A program made the position numbers and the translations under genes. From Petunia secreta (Eukaryota; Streptophyta; Magnoliopsida; Solanales; Solanaceae), in assembly GCA_029990175.1 (NCBI GenBank), contig JARKIP010000023.1:26121501-26185500 (forward strand): a stretch of 64,000 nt of DNA, in the 5' to 3' direction. Of the stretch, positions 55,292 through 64,000 are shown piece after piece; positions within the stretch are counted from its first letter, which is position 1, and the number at the start of each line of letters is the position of its first letter. The notes beneath the pieces are model-generated. The model saw only the letters and a list, made by a program, of their open reading frames with translations. It did no database searches and was not told where the DNA came from.

Positions 55292-56180
55292 TCACAGCAC
55301 TCTCAACACCTTTTCAACCTGCACATCAGACAACAAAGAAAAAAATATCACGGACAAGGTATTACCCTCACCCAAATAAGCATAACGCAAATGAGCAGGT
55401 AAAGATTTGAGTTCAAGAGTAGGAGCCTTCTCAATAGACGGGTTAGCAGGAGTTAAGGTCAACGGTCTATCAAGCTCCTCAAATTTCTTCCACCCTGGGA
55501 TGAATTTACTCTCCATATTGAGAATCTCCACATATTCTTCAATTTCATCATCCTTCAGGATATCCTCATCATCACACAAGAGTGCCTTCTCCAGAGAATC
55601 AACATTAGAGGCCAAGAATGACCTCTCATCAGCAGTCAACTCTACATCCACTACTTTCACCATGGACAACTCTAATGACATCATCAGCAGTAGCCAAAAA
55701 TCCTCTTCCCAAGATGAGAGGAACCTCAGGATCAGCTTCATAATCAAGTATAATGAAGTCAACAGGCAATATAAACTGACCCACTTGTACAAGCGCATCC
55801 TCAATAATCCCCTCGGGGCATGTCAAAGATCTGTCAACCAGTTGCAGAGTCACAGTAGTCGGTCGTCGTTCACCTAGGCCTAGCTTTCTGAAAACTGATG
55901 AAGGCATTAAATTCACACTAGCACCCAAGTCACACAAAGCTCGTCCAACCTCATGCTTCCCAATTTTCAAGGGAATAGTAAAACTGCCAGGATCTTTCAA
56001 TTTCTGAGGAAGCTTGCTTCTAACTCTAGAACTGCACTCTTCAGTAAGTGCAACTGTCTCTAAGTCAGTCAGTCTTCTCTTGTTAGCAACAATATCCTTG
56101 ATATATTTAGCATATTTGGGAAGATCCCGCAAAAGCTCCACCAATGGAATATTCACCTGAATCTGACTCAAGATCTCCAA
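55292..56180 (-). pseudogene. Athila2 protease and following linker
   Basis: VALTEECSSRVRSKLPQKLK precedes the protease; the active-site motif reads ALCDLGASVNLMP, the D-L-G-A variant usual in Athila elements, then LGLGERRPT and VPLILGRGFLATA. A frame change around 55700 leads into VELTADERSFLASNVDSLEK and PTLELKSLPAHLRYAYLGEG, the linker ahead of RT in this family. It cuts the polyprotein; frame breaks inactivate it. Confidence 0.82.
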
Positions 56181-56213
56181 AAATTTCTTACATGTTGCAT
56201 CAACTTTCTGCTT

Positions 56214-57800
56214 CTAAAGTCTCTGAGGGAAAGGTGGTGGTGGTCTCACAATAGCAGGCTCGGGCTGCTTTTCTATCACTTTCTCAGCTTCTTTCTCCTC
56301 CTCTCTATCAGCATTAGACTCTAACTCGCCGACAGGCTTCCTTGGCTTTGGGGGAACTTCTTGTAGAGCTCTTCCATTTGTCAAAGTAACTGCTTGCACA
56401 AATTCTTTAGGATTTTTCTCTGTGTCACTTGGCAAAGCACCCCGAGGTCTGTTATTCTGTGCTCCAGCTAGCTGCCCCATTTGTCTCTCAAGATCTTTCT
56501 GAGCATTGGTCAAATCTTTTATTGTTTGTGCCTGAGCTGCTGAATCGTCCATGAGTTTTTGCTGTCCTACAAGAATTTTTTTGAGCATATCTTCAACTGA
56601 ACTAGGCTGCTGTGGCTGAGCCTGTGACTGTGACCCCTGCGGTTGTGCATTTTGAAAATTATTTTGAGGTCTATCATTGCCTTGTAGCTGCTCACGGTTA
56701 TCCCTCCAAGAAAATTTTGGGTGACTACGCCAATTGGTGTTGTAGCTATTCCATATTGATTGCGATTCTGACCCTGTGGCCTGTTCTGATTACCCACATA
56801 ATACGCTGACTCAGGATTAGATGGACAGACGTCAGTGGCATGATCATCTCCACAAACCTCACAAAAGACTTGAAGTTGTTGCACTGGAGCTGCCTGTTGT
56901 TGAGTCTGCGGCAGAGCTAGCTTGCTAATTTGATTAGAAATAGCATCCATCTTCACCCTCAGCTCTGAAACTGCATCTAACTGAAGTACCCCAGCAGATT
57001 TATGTGTAGTAGCTCTACCATCTCCCTGCCAATCAGGATTGCTCTGCGAAAACTTGTATAGTATCATAGATCTGGTCAAAGTTTAAGGCCAGTACTTGGC
57101 CTCCAGCAGTAGCATCTACCACGATCTTAGTATGCGCAGTCAACCCCTCAACAAAAGTATGTGCCAGAATCTCATTTGATTGGTTATGATGTGGACAATC
57201 TCTCAGTAAAGCTTTAAACCGCTCCCAGGCTGAAAACAAAGACTCTTCTTCTATCTGTCAGAAGGACATAATTTCACTCCTCAACCGGGCTGTCTTGGCA
57301 GATGGATAAAACTTAGCTAAGAACTTCTTAGCCAAATCATCCCAAGTAGTGATAGACCCAGGCTTTTCAGCCTCTAACCACCTCTTTGCTGCCCCAATCA
57401 GTGAAAATGGGAACAATGTCAAGCGGACATAATCAGTAGGAACTCCCGTCGTTGTATAAGTATCACTGATCTTTAAGAAATTCTGAACGTGTAGTTGCGG
57501 ATCTTCATGAATTAATCCAGCATATTGCCCAGTCGTATGCAGCAACTGAATCATGCCGAGCTTAATCTCAAAGTTCCCGGTGATAGCGGGCTTCACAATG
57601 CTAGACGCCACTCCCCCCAGGCTGGGAAGAGCAACATCTCGCACCGCTATTGCTCGTTCTTCTGCCATTTCAGTGGGCAAGGAAGCAAGTACAAGTGCTA
57701 GTGCTGCTCGGTCTCTCACTTCTCTTCTTACCCTTCTCAAGGTCCTTTCAGGCTCGAGATCAAAAGGTTCGAGTGGTTCGTCCCTTCTATTCCTTTGCAT
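56214..57800 (-). pseudogene. Athila2 gag
   Basis: Starts MQRNRRDEPLEPFDLEPERT at 57800, 101 bp inside the primer site. Capsid domain words: NFLKISDTYTTTGVPTDYVR, LFPFSLIGAAKRWLEAEKPG and AKKFLAKFYP; then an in-frame TGA (57260-57258), FSAWERFKALLRDCPHHN, and a frame change near 57050. A zinc knuckle CEVCGDDHATDVC (CX2CX3HX4C, the Athila style) lies near 56860. A Gln-rich region and a coiled-coil segment (IKDLTNAQKDLERQMGQLAG) complete it. Particle protein; inactive. Confidence 0.85.
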
Positions 57801-57900
57801 GCAAAATCTGTTGCCTGAAACAGCACAAGAAACTCAACAAAAAATTAAACCTGAATAGATAATAAGTAATCGTTCAAAAAGAAATCAGTCAATTGTTTAG

Positions 57901-57918
57901 TCCCCGGCAGCGGCGCCA
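57901..57918 (-). other. Athila2 primer-binding site
   Basis: The minus strand reads TGGCGCCGCTGCCGGGGA six bases from the LTR, the tRNA-complementary site typical of Athila/Tat elements. Confidence 0.9.
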
Positions 57919-57924
57919 AAAAAT

Positions 57925-59293
57925 TGTTGCTCCCAACGCACACGCAAGTATACGTGGTCGACAAGTAATAAAGTGATAAGTAGAGTATCGTTCTCACGAG
58001 GACTATTCAGACTGGACTCCTAACAAACAATTTCTAACTAACTGTCCAGGGATCTTTTTCAATGGTGAGAATTTTATTAACTGAAGAACAGCAATTTAAA
58101 TTGTGGAAATTCAGTCAACAATGGGGCAACCTTTGGTTGTAAACAATATTAATGAGACGGTCCAGGGTCAGAGCTACGAGCAATCCAGTTGAGTTTTCCA
58201 ATTGATTCCACTCCTCGAATCCCGGATTACTAACTAACAGGTTAAATGTACCCGTAAAAACCTTTCGATTCTTCACGGTCTATGCATGCTACTCCAATCC
58301 CTATATGTCTATGGGTTGAATCACGTGCACGCATTAACGAATTCTGTGATTAGTTAAGCTAGGCAAGCAAGTATATGTCTATCCTACTCACAAATTGGTT
58401 CCTCGATGCCAAGGTTCGCAATCTAGCCCTACTCTTTCTTATTGCGTTCATAAATTCCCTATTTCGAGTTCAATCTAAGAACCATAGATAATGCCTAATT
58501 ATCGGGCCCTAATAATTAAACAAGCGAAATCAAGAAAGAATAGATAATCCGTTATGGGATTCAATATGTGGAATTCAATCTTCAAACATCAATCTTTATG
58601 AAACGCTCTAACCCTAGAACAAAAGATTTAGCCACGCATACTCATAATCACAAGACAATGATTTGATGAAATAATGATGAAAAGATTCATAGATGAAAGA
58701 ATAGGAATTAAACCCTTGTTCAATGAAGTATGGTGCTCAACACTTGCTCCAAAGTCTGAACCTCTCTCAAAAACTAAGTAAAAGAGTATTAATGTTTACA
58801 AAAGCCTAGCAATTAGTTACGCCTAAGCCTAGACGAAATTGGACTTCCAAAAACGCTCCAGGGGCGCTATAGCTGGAGCCTCGCGCCTCAAAACACGCTC
58901 AACAAGGCAGAACCTGTCGAATCTAGCACGCAACGGCCACGCCCCGCGCCAGGAAAGTGGGCGCTATAGTGGGCGCGGCGCGCCACCCATGGCGCCAGGC
59001 CATTTTCAGCATTTCTTCGTCCGCAGCTTGCGTCGCGTCGTGCTTTCATGTGCTCGATCCAGTCCTCAACCAAATTCCAACCTTTTCTTGCTCGATCATG
59101 CTCTTTAAAGCTTCCATTGCACTTCATAACAACCTACAATCATACGACATATAAGTTTGCACTTCATAACAACCTACAATCATACGACATAAAATCTGTG
59201 CAAAATCACATTCGTTAACTAGAAAACGTGCGAATAAAGTATCCAAACGTGAGGAATTATTAAGGAAATATAGGCATGAAATGACAAACATCA
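57925..59293 (-). repeat. Athila2 5' LTR
   Basis: 1369 bp, TGTTGCTCCCAACGCACACG to GACAAACATCA. It differs from the left LTR by scattered substitutions and by a tandem duplication with a 40-bp period at 59119-59198 (word GCACTTCATAACAACCTACA twice). Confidence 0.92.
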
Positions 59294-59298
59294 CTTAT

Positions 59299-59647
59299 TC
59301 CTTTAGAATAGCCAGATTTTGTGGTGAATCGCTTCTTTGTACAATATAATGCAAGGAGAGGTATTTATAGTAGTGGATACCCAGTCTTAATTAAGGTAAA
59401 ATACAAAGATTAATAAGGCTTTGGGCTTATAACTCAAGGCGGTGGTATACACGAAACCCTAACTAGGAGACTGTAACCCTAAGGCGGCAGGACGTATGCC
59501 TTTCATCCTACGCCTGTACCGCCTGAACGGTCATACCACGTAAAACATGCGTGTATTATTTAATTCCAGTGATTTGTAAGATAAGCCTACTGTCGCCAGC
59601 TGGACTCATATCCCCGTAATAGTAGGTTGCGTAATTTTGTCCACACA
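59299..59647 (-). repeat. LARD2 3' LTR, second part
   Basis: Resumes after Athila2 with TCCTTTAGAATAGCCAG, matching the 'tctttgagaataacc' of LARD1, then GGTATTTATAGT and AGGCGGTGGTAT, and ends GTCCACACA. Together with 47450-47583 it gives about 480 bp, equal to the LARD1 LTR. Confidence 0.82.
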
Positions 59648-59668
59648 ATCAGTCCCCCTACTTGTTGA
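59648..59668 (-). promoter_or_regulatory. LARD2 polypurine tract
   Basis: The minus strand reads CAAGTAGGGGGACTGAT directly before the LTR, as in LARD1 (9369-9390). Confidence 0.7.
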
Positions 59669-59740
59669 GTCCTGACGCAAGCAGTCTCTTTGACCGAGAA
59701 TGTTTCTGATTTCTTCGAGAACTCCACGTGCTTTTATCTG

Positions 59741-59871
59741 ATTGGTTGATACTGATTCCATGCACCTTACCAAAAACATGTATTAACTGCTCCGAATCGT
59801 TACATATCTCCAACAATAATGACTCTTGACCATTTCATGTGTCATTCTTATCTCTTTTCTACCTATAAATA
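59741..59871 (+). promoter_or_regulatory. Antisense promoter of LARD2 extra ORF (CCAAT + TATA)
   Basis: GATTGGTTG (inverted CCAAT box, from 59740) and ACCTATAAATAGGG (59861-59874), 123 bp apart. The TATA box lies 109 bp before the ATG at 59973, leaving room for a leader of about 80 bases. A CCACGTG G-box-like word precedes it (about 59725). Architecture and spacing are shared with LARD1 9531-9660. Promoter activity is inferred. Confidence 0.62.
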
Positions 59872-59972
59872 GGGATTTCGTGACAGTAAAGAGATCACCA
59901 ACTCTTCTTCAAAAAATACTTCTCTTCTTCTACAATTTCTTATGATAGTGAGAAACTTCTCTTTCTCCTAAA

Positions 59973-60394
59973 ATGTTTGCCTTTAATCCTGGTCTGATAT
60001 TCCCAGAAAATCTTCTTTGTTCCGAATGGATGATGCGTGAGGGAAATATAGGAGAAAACTCATCTGCAGTTACCTTCCTTTCTTTCTTCGTCCGCGGAGG
60101 AATGAACAAAGCCCCCGAGCCATGGAATTCAATCGGGATTCTAATGACGTCCTTTGGGATGTGTTTATTGTATCATGTGCACTGATTACAGTGTGCTCAT
60201 TTTCTAACACGACGGTTGCTGTGATGTTTTTCTTGTCATGCGGGGTCAGGATGCTTAGCCTTTTCAGCTCTCATGAAGCTTTTCTGCCAAGATTTATATG
60301 GTTCTTAGATTACCTCTATGACGGAGTAGGGTTGAAGTTCTTGCACCCAGCTTCGTTTCATGGAAAGCAAGAGGATGCAGCTTCATATCGTTAG
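59973..60394 (+). pseudogene. LARD2 antisense extra ORF (one frameshift)
   Basis: Plus strand, antisense to gag. It starts MFAFNPGLIFPENLLCSEWM in a good context 109 bp after the TATA box. A frame change between about 60000 and 60110 moves the homology with LARD1 into another frame, which then reads EFNRDSNDVLWDVFIVSCAL, ITVCSFSNTTVAVMFFLSCG and VRMLSLFSSHEAF and stops at 60394. The shared hydrophobic stretch (about 25-30 residues) suggests a membrane segment; nothing else is diagnostic. Conservation of start, TATA spacing and protein text in two diverged copies argues that it was once a functional gene. Family and role unknown. Confidence 0.62.
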
Positions 60395-62129
60395 ATGATT
60401 AAGGTGTCACAGAGCTTTGGATTCCCTCGTGATTCATGGCTTTCACCTTGGTTATCTGCTTCAACTGAACCGCTATTGCAACACTTCATCGGCCATTGGC
60501 TGTGAGATACCTGAGGGAGGAGGCTCCTTTATGGTAGGTTCTCAGCTCAAACCTCTCCGTCCCTGGTGAGCTGCTATTTGAGCTAGAAGATCTGCGGGGC
60601 TGTACACTTTGGTTTGACCAATTGAGGTTGACTTGGATGGTCATGTTTTCGTAATAAGCTCTGCGGTGAGTCTTCAAGTTTCTCTTCAGCGGGCAAGATG
60701 GAGGAGGTAAGGCATGTACTCAGACGCTTCTGAGGTCCCTTCCATTGATCAAGCAGACATGCTTTAGTTATACCAATGACTGGGTGTCTTGAATGAATGC
60801 TCAGACTTACATATCTCGGACTTCCAGAAGAAAAGAAGAACTCTGGACTGTTTACGGCTTGCAGCTATAATCCTGATGAAGGATTTCCAGCCATGTTAAT
60901 CCTGAGGAGCCCGTTGTGTTTAAACTTCCCTTTCCATTTTATTTATAATTATTATGAACAAATGTTGTATTCAGGAAGAACTAATTCTATATTATGAGTC
61001 TACGGGGTGTTTGTTATTAATGAAATGGTCATTCATCAATAGTTTTATACGTACTTGTGTAATTACATGTGGTGTAATGTGTAGTCAAGCAGTATGTTTT
61101 GTGTATCTTTCTGGGCTAGTGTCTTCAAAAGGCGGGTGTGCGCACTGAAGTGCGCTTCATTTGCGTCAATAGGTGACGGCTTAAGTTTCGCTCACAACTG
61201 GACAAATTTAGCCCTATGGAAACGGGCAATTTTGCATCCGACTTCGAACGTCTCTGTTTAGTGACTCGAGTTTTTAAGACTTTCTGGCACTATGCGAACA
61301 GGCGTCCCCATCGGCATGTAGGAGTAGTTGTTGAATTAACGAGTTAAACGTACGAGTAATGCCTGGTGGCTGAGCTAGACATGGTCTAGCTCTAAGCGAG
61401 TAGTATTCCCTACTTTTTGTAGTGAAAAGTGAGTATATTACTTCAACTTAGATTTTGCCGGAGATATAATTAGTTGGATCATAGATGGATCTGAATAAAT
61501 AAGTAAAACTGACTAAGTAAAAATAGTACTTTTACTGATAGAGAGGCGCTATCCTGAGATGTTGTGGGTTAAAACTCGTAACATGATTAATGAGTATGAA
61601 AATACTGCGATCAAAGTTAAAAAGAACTCAACATAAAAATAAAGGTTTTTTTTAAAAGCAAAAGATACTTTATGCTCGATCCTCGGAAGGTTCGGGTGCA
61701 TGTACATGGGCTTCCCTGCTCGAGGGTGCTAAGTCTTGAGATGTTACCTCTGAGCCGCTGACAACCCGATTGTATAACTCTGTGCCAAGAAAACACTAAT
61801 GAATGGCTTGCTTTCGTAGCTGTCTGCTTTCTGATTCATCTTCAGGGAGGATTCCTTTGCTTAGGCAGCTGATCAGCGCGTGACACTGCCCTGTGACGGA
61901 TCATGTGTCTGGAACTTCAAGATTCATCAAGTCTACGGGGTTAACTCAACCACTATCTGCTGATTGTATGAATCCTCGGACGCTTCTCCATCACTTGAGC
62001 TTCCTTCCTGATAGACAAACTCACATGTCTAAAAATTCTTCAAGAGTGCTTTTATTCTTTTTTGCGAGTCCGGTGTGCTAATGCCTTTTGTGGTAAAAAC
62101 TTCCTTGACTTGAGCGACGACAAGTTGGG
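60395..62129. other. LARD2 spacer between extra ORF and RNase H remnant
   Basis: Non-coding as far as I can see. Shares short blocks with LARD1 10125-11806: GATTCATGGCTTTCACCTTG (60432-60451), ATTAATGAAATGGTCATTCA (61017-61036) and GTGAGTATATTACTTCAACT (61429-61448). Confidence 0.5.
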
Positions 62130-63001
62130 AGCTACTGAAGAGGGTAACCTTCTTGGCCTCCAGTATGTAGGCTAAGTCAAGAGCTTAAATTATGGCTTCA
62201 TACTTTGCTTCATAACATTGAGCTCTTGCAGTCTTACGGAAGACCATTCCAGTAGGTGTCCTGATCCACATATCGAGGTCAGCTTCTTCTCTTTGAGATC
62301 TATGTCAATGCTAATCTCCTAACGCCCAGGCTCAATCATTTCTTCGCTCCTGATTGACTCCTCTACCTTTGGCTTCAGTTTCTCCGTGCAGTCTGAGGTG
62401 AAACCTTCCAGTTCCTATGACTTGATGGCCGTTCGGGATTGGTAGATAATGTCATACTCTCCTAGTTTCTCAGCCCATCCTGCCATCTCCTCTGAGAGTC
62501 TGGGTTTAGATAATATGGTCCATACCAGTGTGGATGAGACCACGCTAACCGTATGGTCAAGAAAATACAAGCACAGCTCCTAGGTTGCCATGATCACGGC
62601 CGCAATAAACTGCAAGAGCAAAGGAAAAACCTATCTCTGTGTGAAGGTCTTTTACTGGCGTACTTCACGGGAAATTGCCTCCCATTCTCTTCTCGTGCAA
62701 GGACTGCATTCAATGCTATTTCTGAGATCGAGACATACTTTAATAGAAGCTCACCTAGCTTTGGCTCGGTTATCACTGGAAGCTGTAGGAACTGTATCTT
62801 TGCCTGGGCTACGGTTAGGTAACTCTGTATAAGCCATATGGGCCCTCCTTGTCTCTGCAGTATCTCAAAGAGATTACATACCAATTCTGTCGCTTTGGGG
62901 ACTAGCTGATCCATCACTGCCAATCGATCCCCTAGTTCACCGACCTCTTCTTTGACTTCTCGTTCCATAGCCTCGAACTCGATGGACTCATCTTCAGTCA
63001 T
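62130..63001 (-). pseudogene. LARD2 RNase H remnant fused to post-protease region
   Basis: Minus strand. From 63001: MTEDESIEFEAMEREVKEEV (post-protease, acidic), then VCNLFEILQRQGGPIWLIQS, and then abruptly LPVITEPKLGELLLKYVSIS and NAVLAREENGRQFPVKYASK, which is the tether and start of gypsy RNase H. The whole RT catalytic region is missing between them without an obvious scar. Frames then decay through 62130. The matching junction in LARD1 indicates the deletion predates both insertions. Confidence 0.65.
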
Positions 63002-63717
63002 ATTTACTTTGGCTACTGGCTGGACACTAAGATCCTCGCCATAAGTAGGATAATATTCTCCAAGTGAAGACCGCTCATCCCGTTAGTCATTAACCCCATG
63101 AGAGGTCGGGTATCTGATGACTTGATGGAGTATTGAGGGTATTCCCTTAGTTCTATGTTTCCAAGGCCGTCCCAAATTGATGTCATAAGACAGGTTGCAA
63201 TTCATCACCTGGAAGGGAGTAATGCTCGTCACCCCCGGTATATGGATCGGTAGAGCTAGTTCCACAACAGTTCTTCTCGATAGCCATTGAAGCTAGCTAT
63301 GTTCTGATGACATGAAGTTACTTAGTGGTGTTGACATGAATTCTGCAGCATCTTTATCCGAATAATGTTCATGCTACTCCTCGAATCGATCAGAGCTTGC
63401 TGAATGCCCAGGTCGAACACGTCTACGTAAACGACGAGGTCGCTCAGGGGCTCTCCATCTTCCTCCAGGCCGAACATAATTGGACCGAGCAATTCCCCCG
63501 ACTCTGTAGTCCCCCAGGCTGTGGCTAGTTTCATAAACATGAAGATTGCATTGATGGTCCTCAAATTTTCAAAATCTGGCGCTCTCAAATGCCATGGTTC
63601 TCCTTCAATCAAGTCTTTGAGGTCTCCCTCTTTCAATAGATGCTCGATTTCAATCATCAGGGCCTTGCAATCAACTATCGCATGACCACCGCTGTGGTGA
63701 AAATCATAATAAGGCAT
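63002..63717 (-). pseudogene. LARD2 gag C-terminus and protease
   Basis: Minus strand. YYDFHHSGGHAIVDCKAL is a degenerate gag zinc finger of the Tat type (first Cys replaced). IEIEHLLKEGDLKDLIEG and NLRTINAIF follow. The protease region reads FDLGIQQALIDSRSSMNII, with D-S-R in place of the catalytic D-S/T-G, so it would be dead. After a stop, SITPFQVMNCNLSYDINLGR and TKGIPSILHQVIRYPT complete the fold region. Confidence 0.7.
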
Positions 63718-63774
63718 TGCGTTTCTCCCCGTTGCTCCTTTGATGGTAGGCAGCCAGCGGACCCTCAGACCTAG

Positions 63775-64000
63775 TGAAACGATCTTAGGTAGCCGTTTTA
63801 AGAGTTAGGACTCTGATTGGCGTGCCGAGAGTTTTAAAATCATCGTAAGTTCTATTAAGACATGTCTGTAAAATTTGAGCTAAATCAGACCTTGTTTGGT
63901 ACGTATCGGAAGAAGATTTCAGTTTTTATTATCGATAAATTTAAAAAGAAATTTTCGAGCTCAATTTTGGCGAATGAACTCCGATTCAAAATCTGAAAGC
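63775..64000 (+). repeat. Start of a Tekay-type LTR (copy D), cut by the window
   Basis: TGAAACGATCTTAGGTAGCC, then GGACTCTGATTGGCGTGCCG and AAATTTGAGCTAAATCAGAC match the reverse complement of the ends of LTRs A-C. It runs off the window, so completeness is unknown. It interrupts LARD2 gag. Confidence 0.85.

Larger units (their letters stand above)
47584..59293 (-). mobile_element. Athila2: complete-length Athila-like gypsy element
   Basis: 11.7 kb on the minus strand with both LTRs (1314 and 1369 bp), a CTTAT duplication (47579-47583, 59294-59298), a primer-binding site of the TGGCGCCGCTGCCGGGGA type, gag, protease, RT, RNase H, integrase, an extra ORF, a long 3' UTR and a polypurine tract. 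The order PR-RT-RH-IN makes it Ty3/gypsy; the primer site, D-L-G-A-S protease motif and extra ORF fit the Athila lineage. Several stops and frameshifts are spread over all genes, so it cannot move by itself. It sits in the 3' LTR of LARD2. Confidence 0.92.
47450..63774 (-). mobile_element. LARD2: second Tat-like non-autonomous element, split by Athila2
   Basis: Its 3' LTR begins at 47450 (TGTTTATGCCAAAAATGGTC), is interrupted at 47583 by Athila2 and resumes at 59294 to end at 59647. The internal region (59648-63774) mirrors LARD1: polypurine tract, antisense promoter and ORF, spacer, RNase H remnant, protease, and the C-terminal part of gag. A Tekay-type LTR cuts it at 63775, so the 5' end is outside the window or lost. 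Sequence divergence from LARD1 is considerable, so these are not recent sisters. Confidence 0.8.

Overview
This is a gene-free stretch of plant nuclear DNA made almost entirely of nested LTR retrotransposons and small DNA transposons. Plant origin is clear from the element families: a Sirevirus-like Ty1/copia element, Athila- and Tekay-like Ty3/gypsy elements, and Tat-like non-autonomous relatives with Stowaway- and Tourist-type MITEs. The small-repeat vocabulary and LTR words suggest a Solanaceae genome, possibly Nicotiana; that is an inference without any database search. I found no host protein gene, tRNA, rRNA or CRISPR.

Layout. 1-7185: AT-rich DNA with MITE-like elements, hairpin clusters, an ATT microsatellite, and a long-TIR element hosting two tandem Tourist-like MITEs. 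7186-19909: a plus-strand Tekay-like gypsy element (Tekay-1) whose LTR is split by a non-autonomous Tat-like element (LARD1, 8890-15209, TSD AGTTG) and whose gag is split by a solo LTR of its own family (15600-17762, TSD GATGA). 19910-37521: the 3' part of a minus-strand Athila-like element (Athila1), hosting a nearly complete Sirevirus-like element (21345-31168, TSD AGGAT). 37522-46123: a second, minus-strand Tekay-like element (Tekay-2), truncated at its 3' LTR. 46124-47449: a Tat-like integrase remnant and an LTR fragment. 47450-63774: a second Tat-like non-autonomous element (LARD2), whose 3' LTR is split by an 11.7-kb Athila-like element (Athila2, 47584-59293, TSD CTTAT). 63775-64000: the start of another Tekay-type LTR.

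The autonomous elements carry the usual gag, protease (PR), reverse transcriptase (RT), RNase H (RH) and integrase (IN) modules, broken by stops or frameshifts. The Sirevirus-like copy is the least damaged: by eye its LTRs differ at about 16 of 908 positions, and its gag-pol is one frame with two stops. Three elements of two superfamilies carry an extra ORF between pol and the 3' LTR.

Most unusual signals: (1) both LARD copies carry, in antisense between the RNase H remnant and the 3' LTR, a conserved CCAAT/TATA promoter and a small ORF with a hydrophobic segment; (2) the Sirevirus-like gag has a second capsid-type module between its zinc knuckle and protease; (3) each Athila-like element repeats its own style of GC-rich hairpin in the LTR and again just upstream of its extra ORF; (4) both LARD copies share the loss of RT and IN while keeping gag, PR and RNase H.
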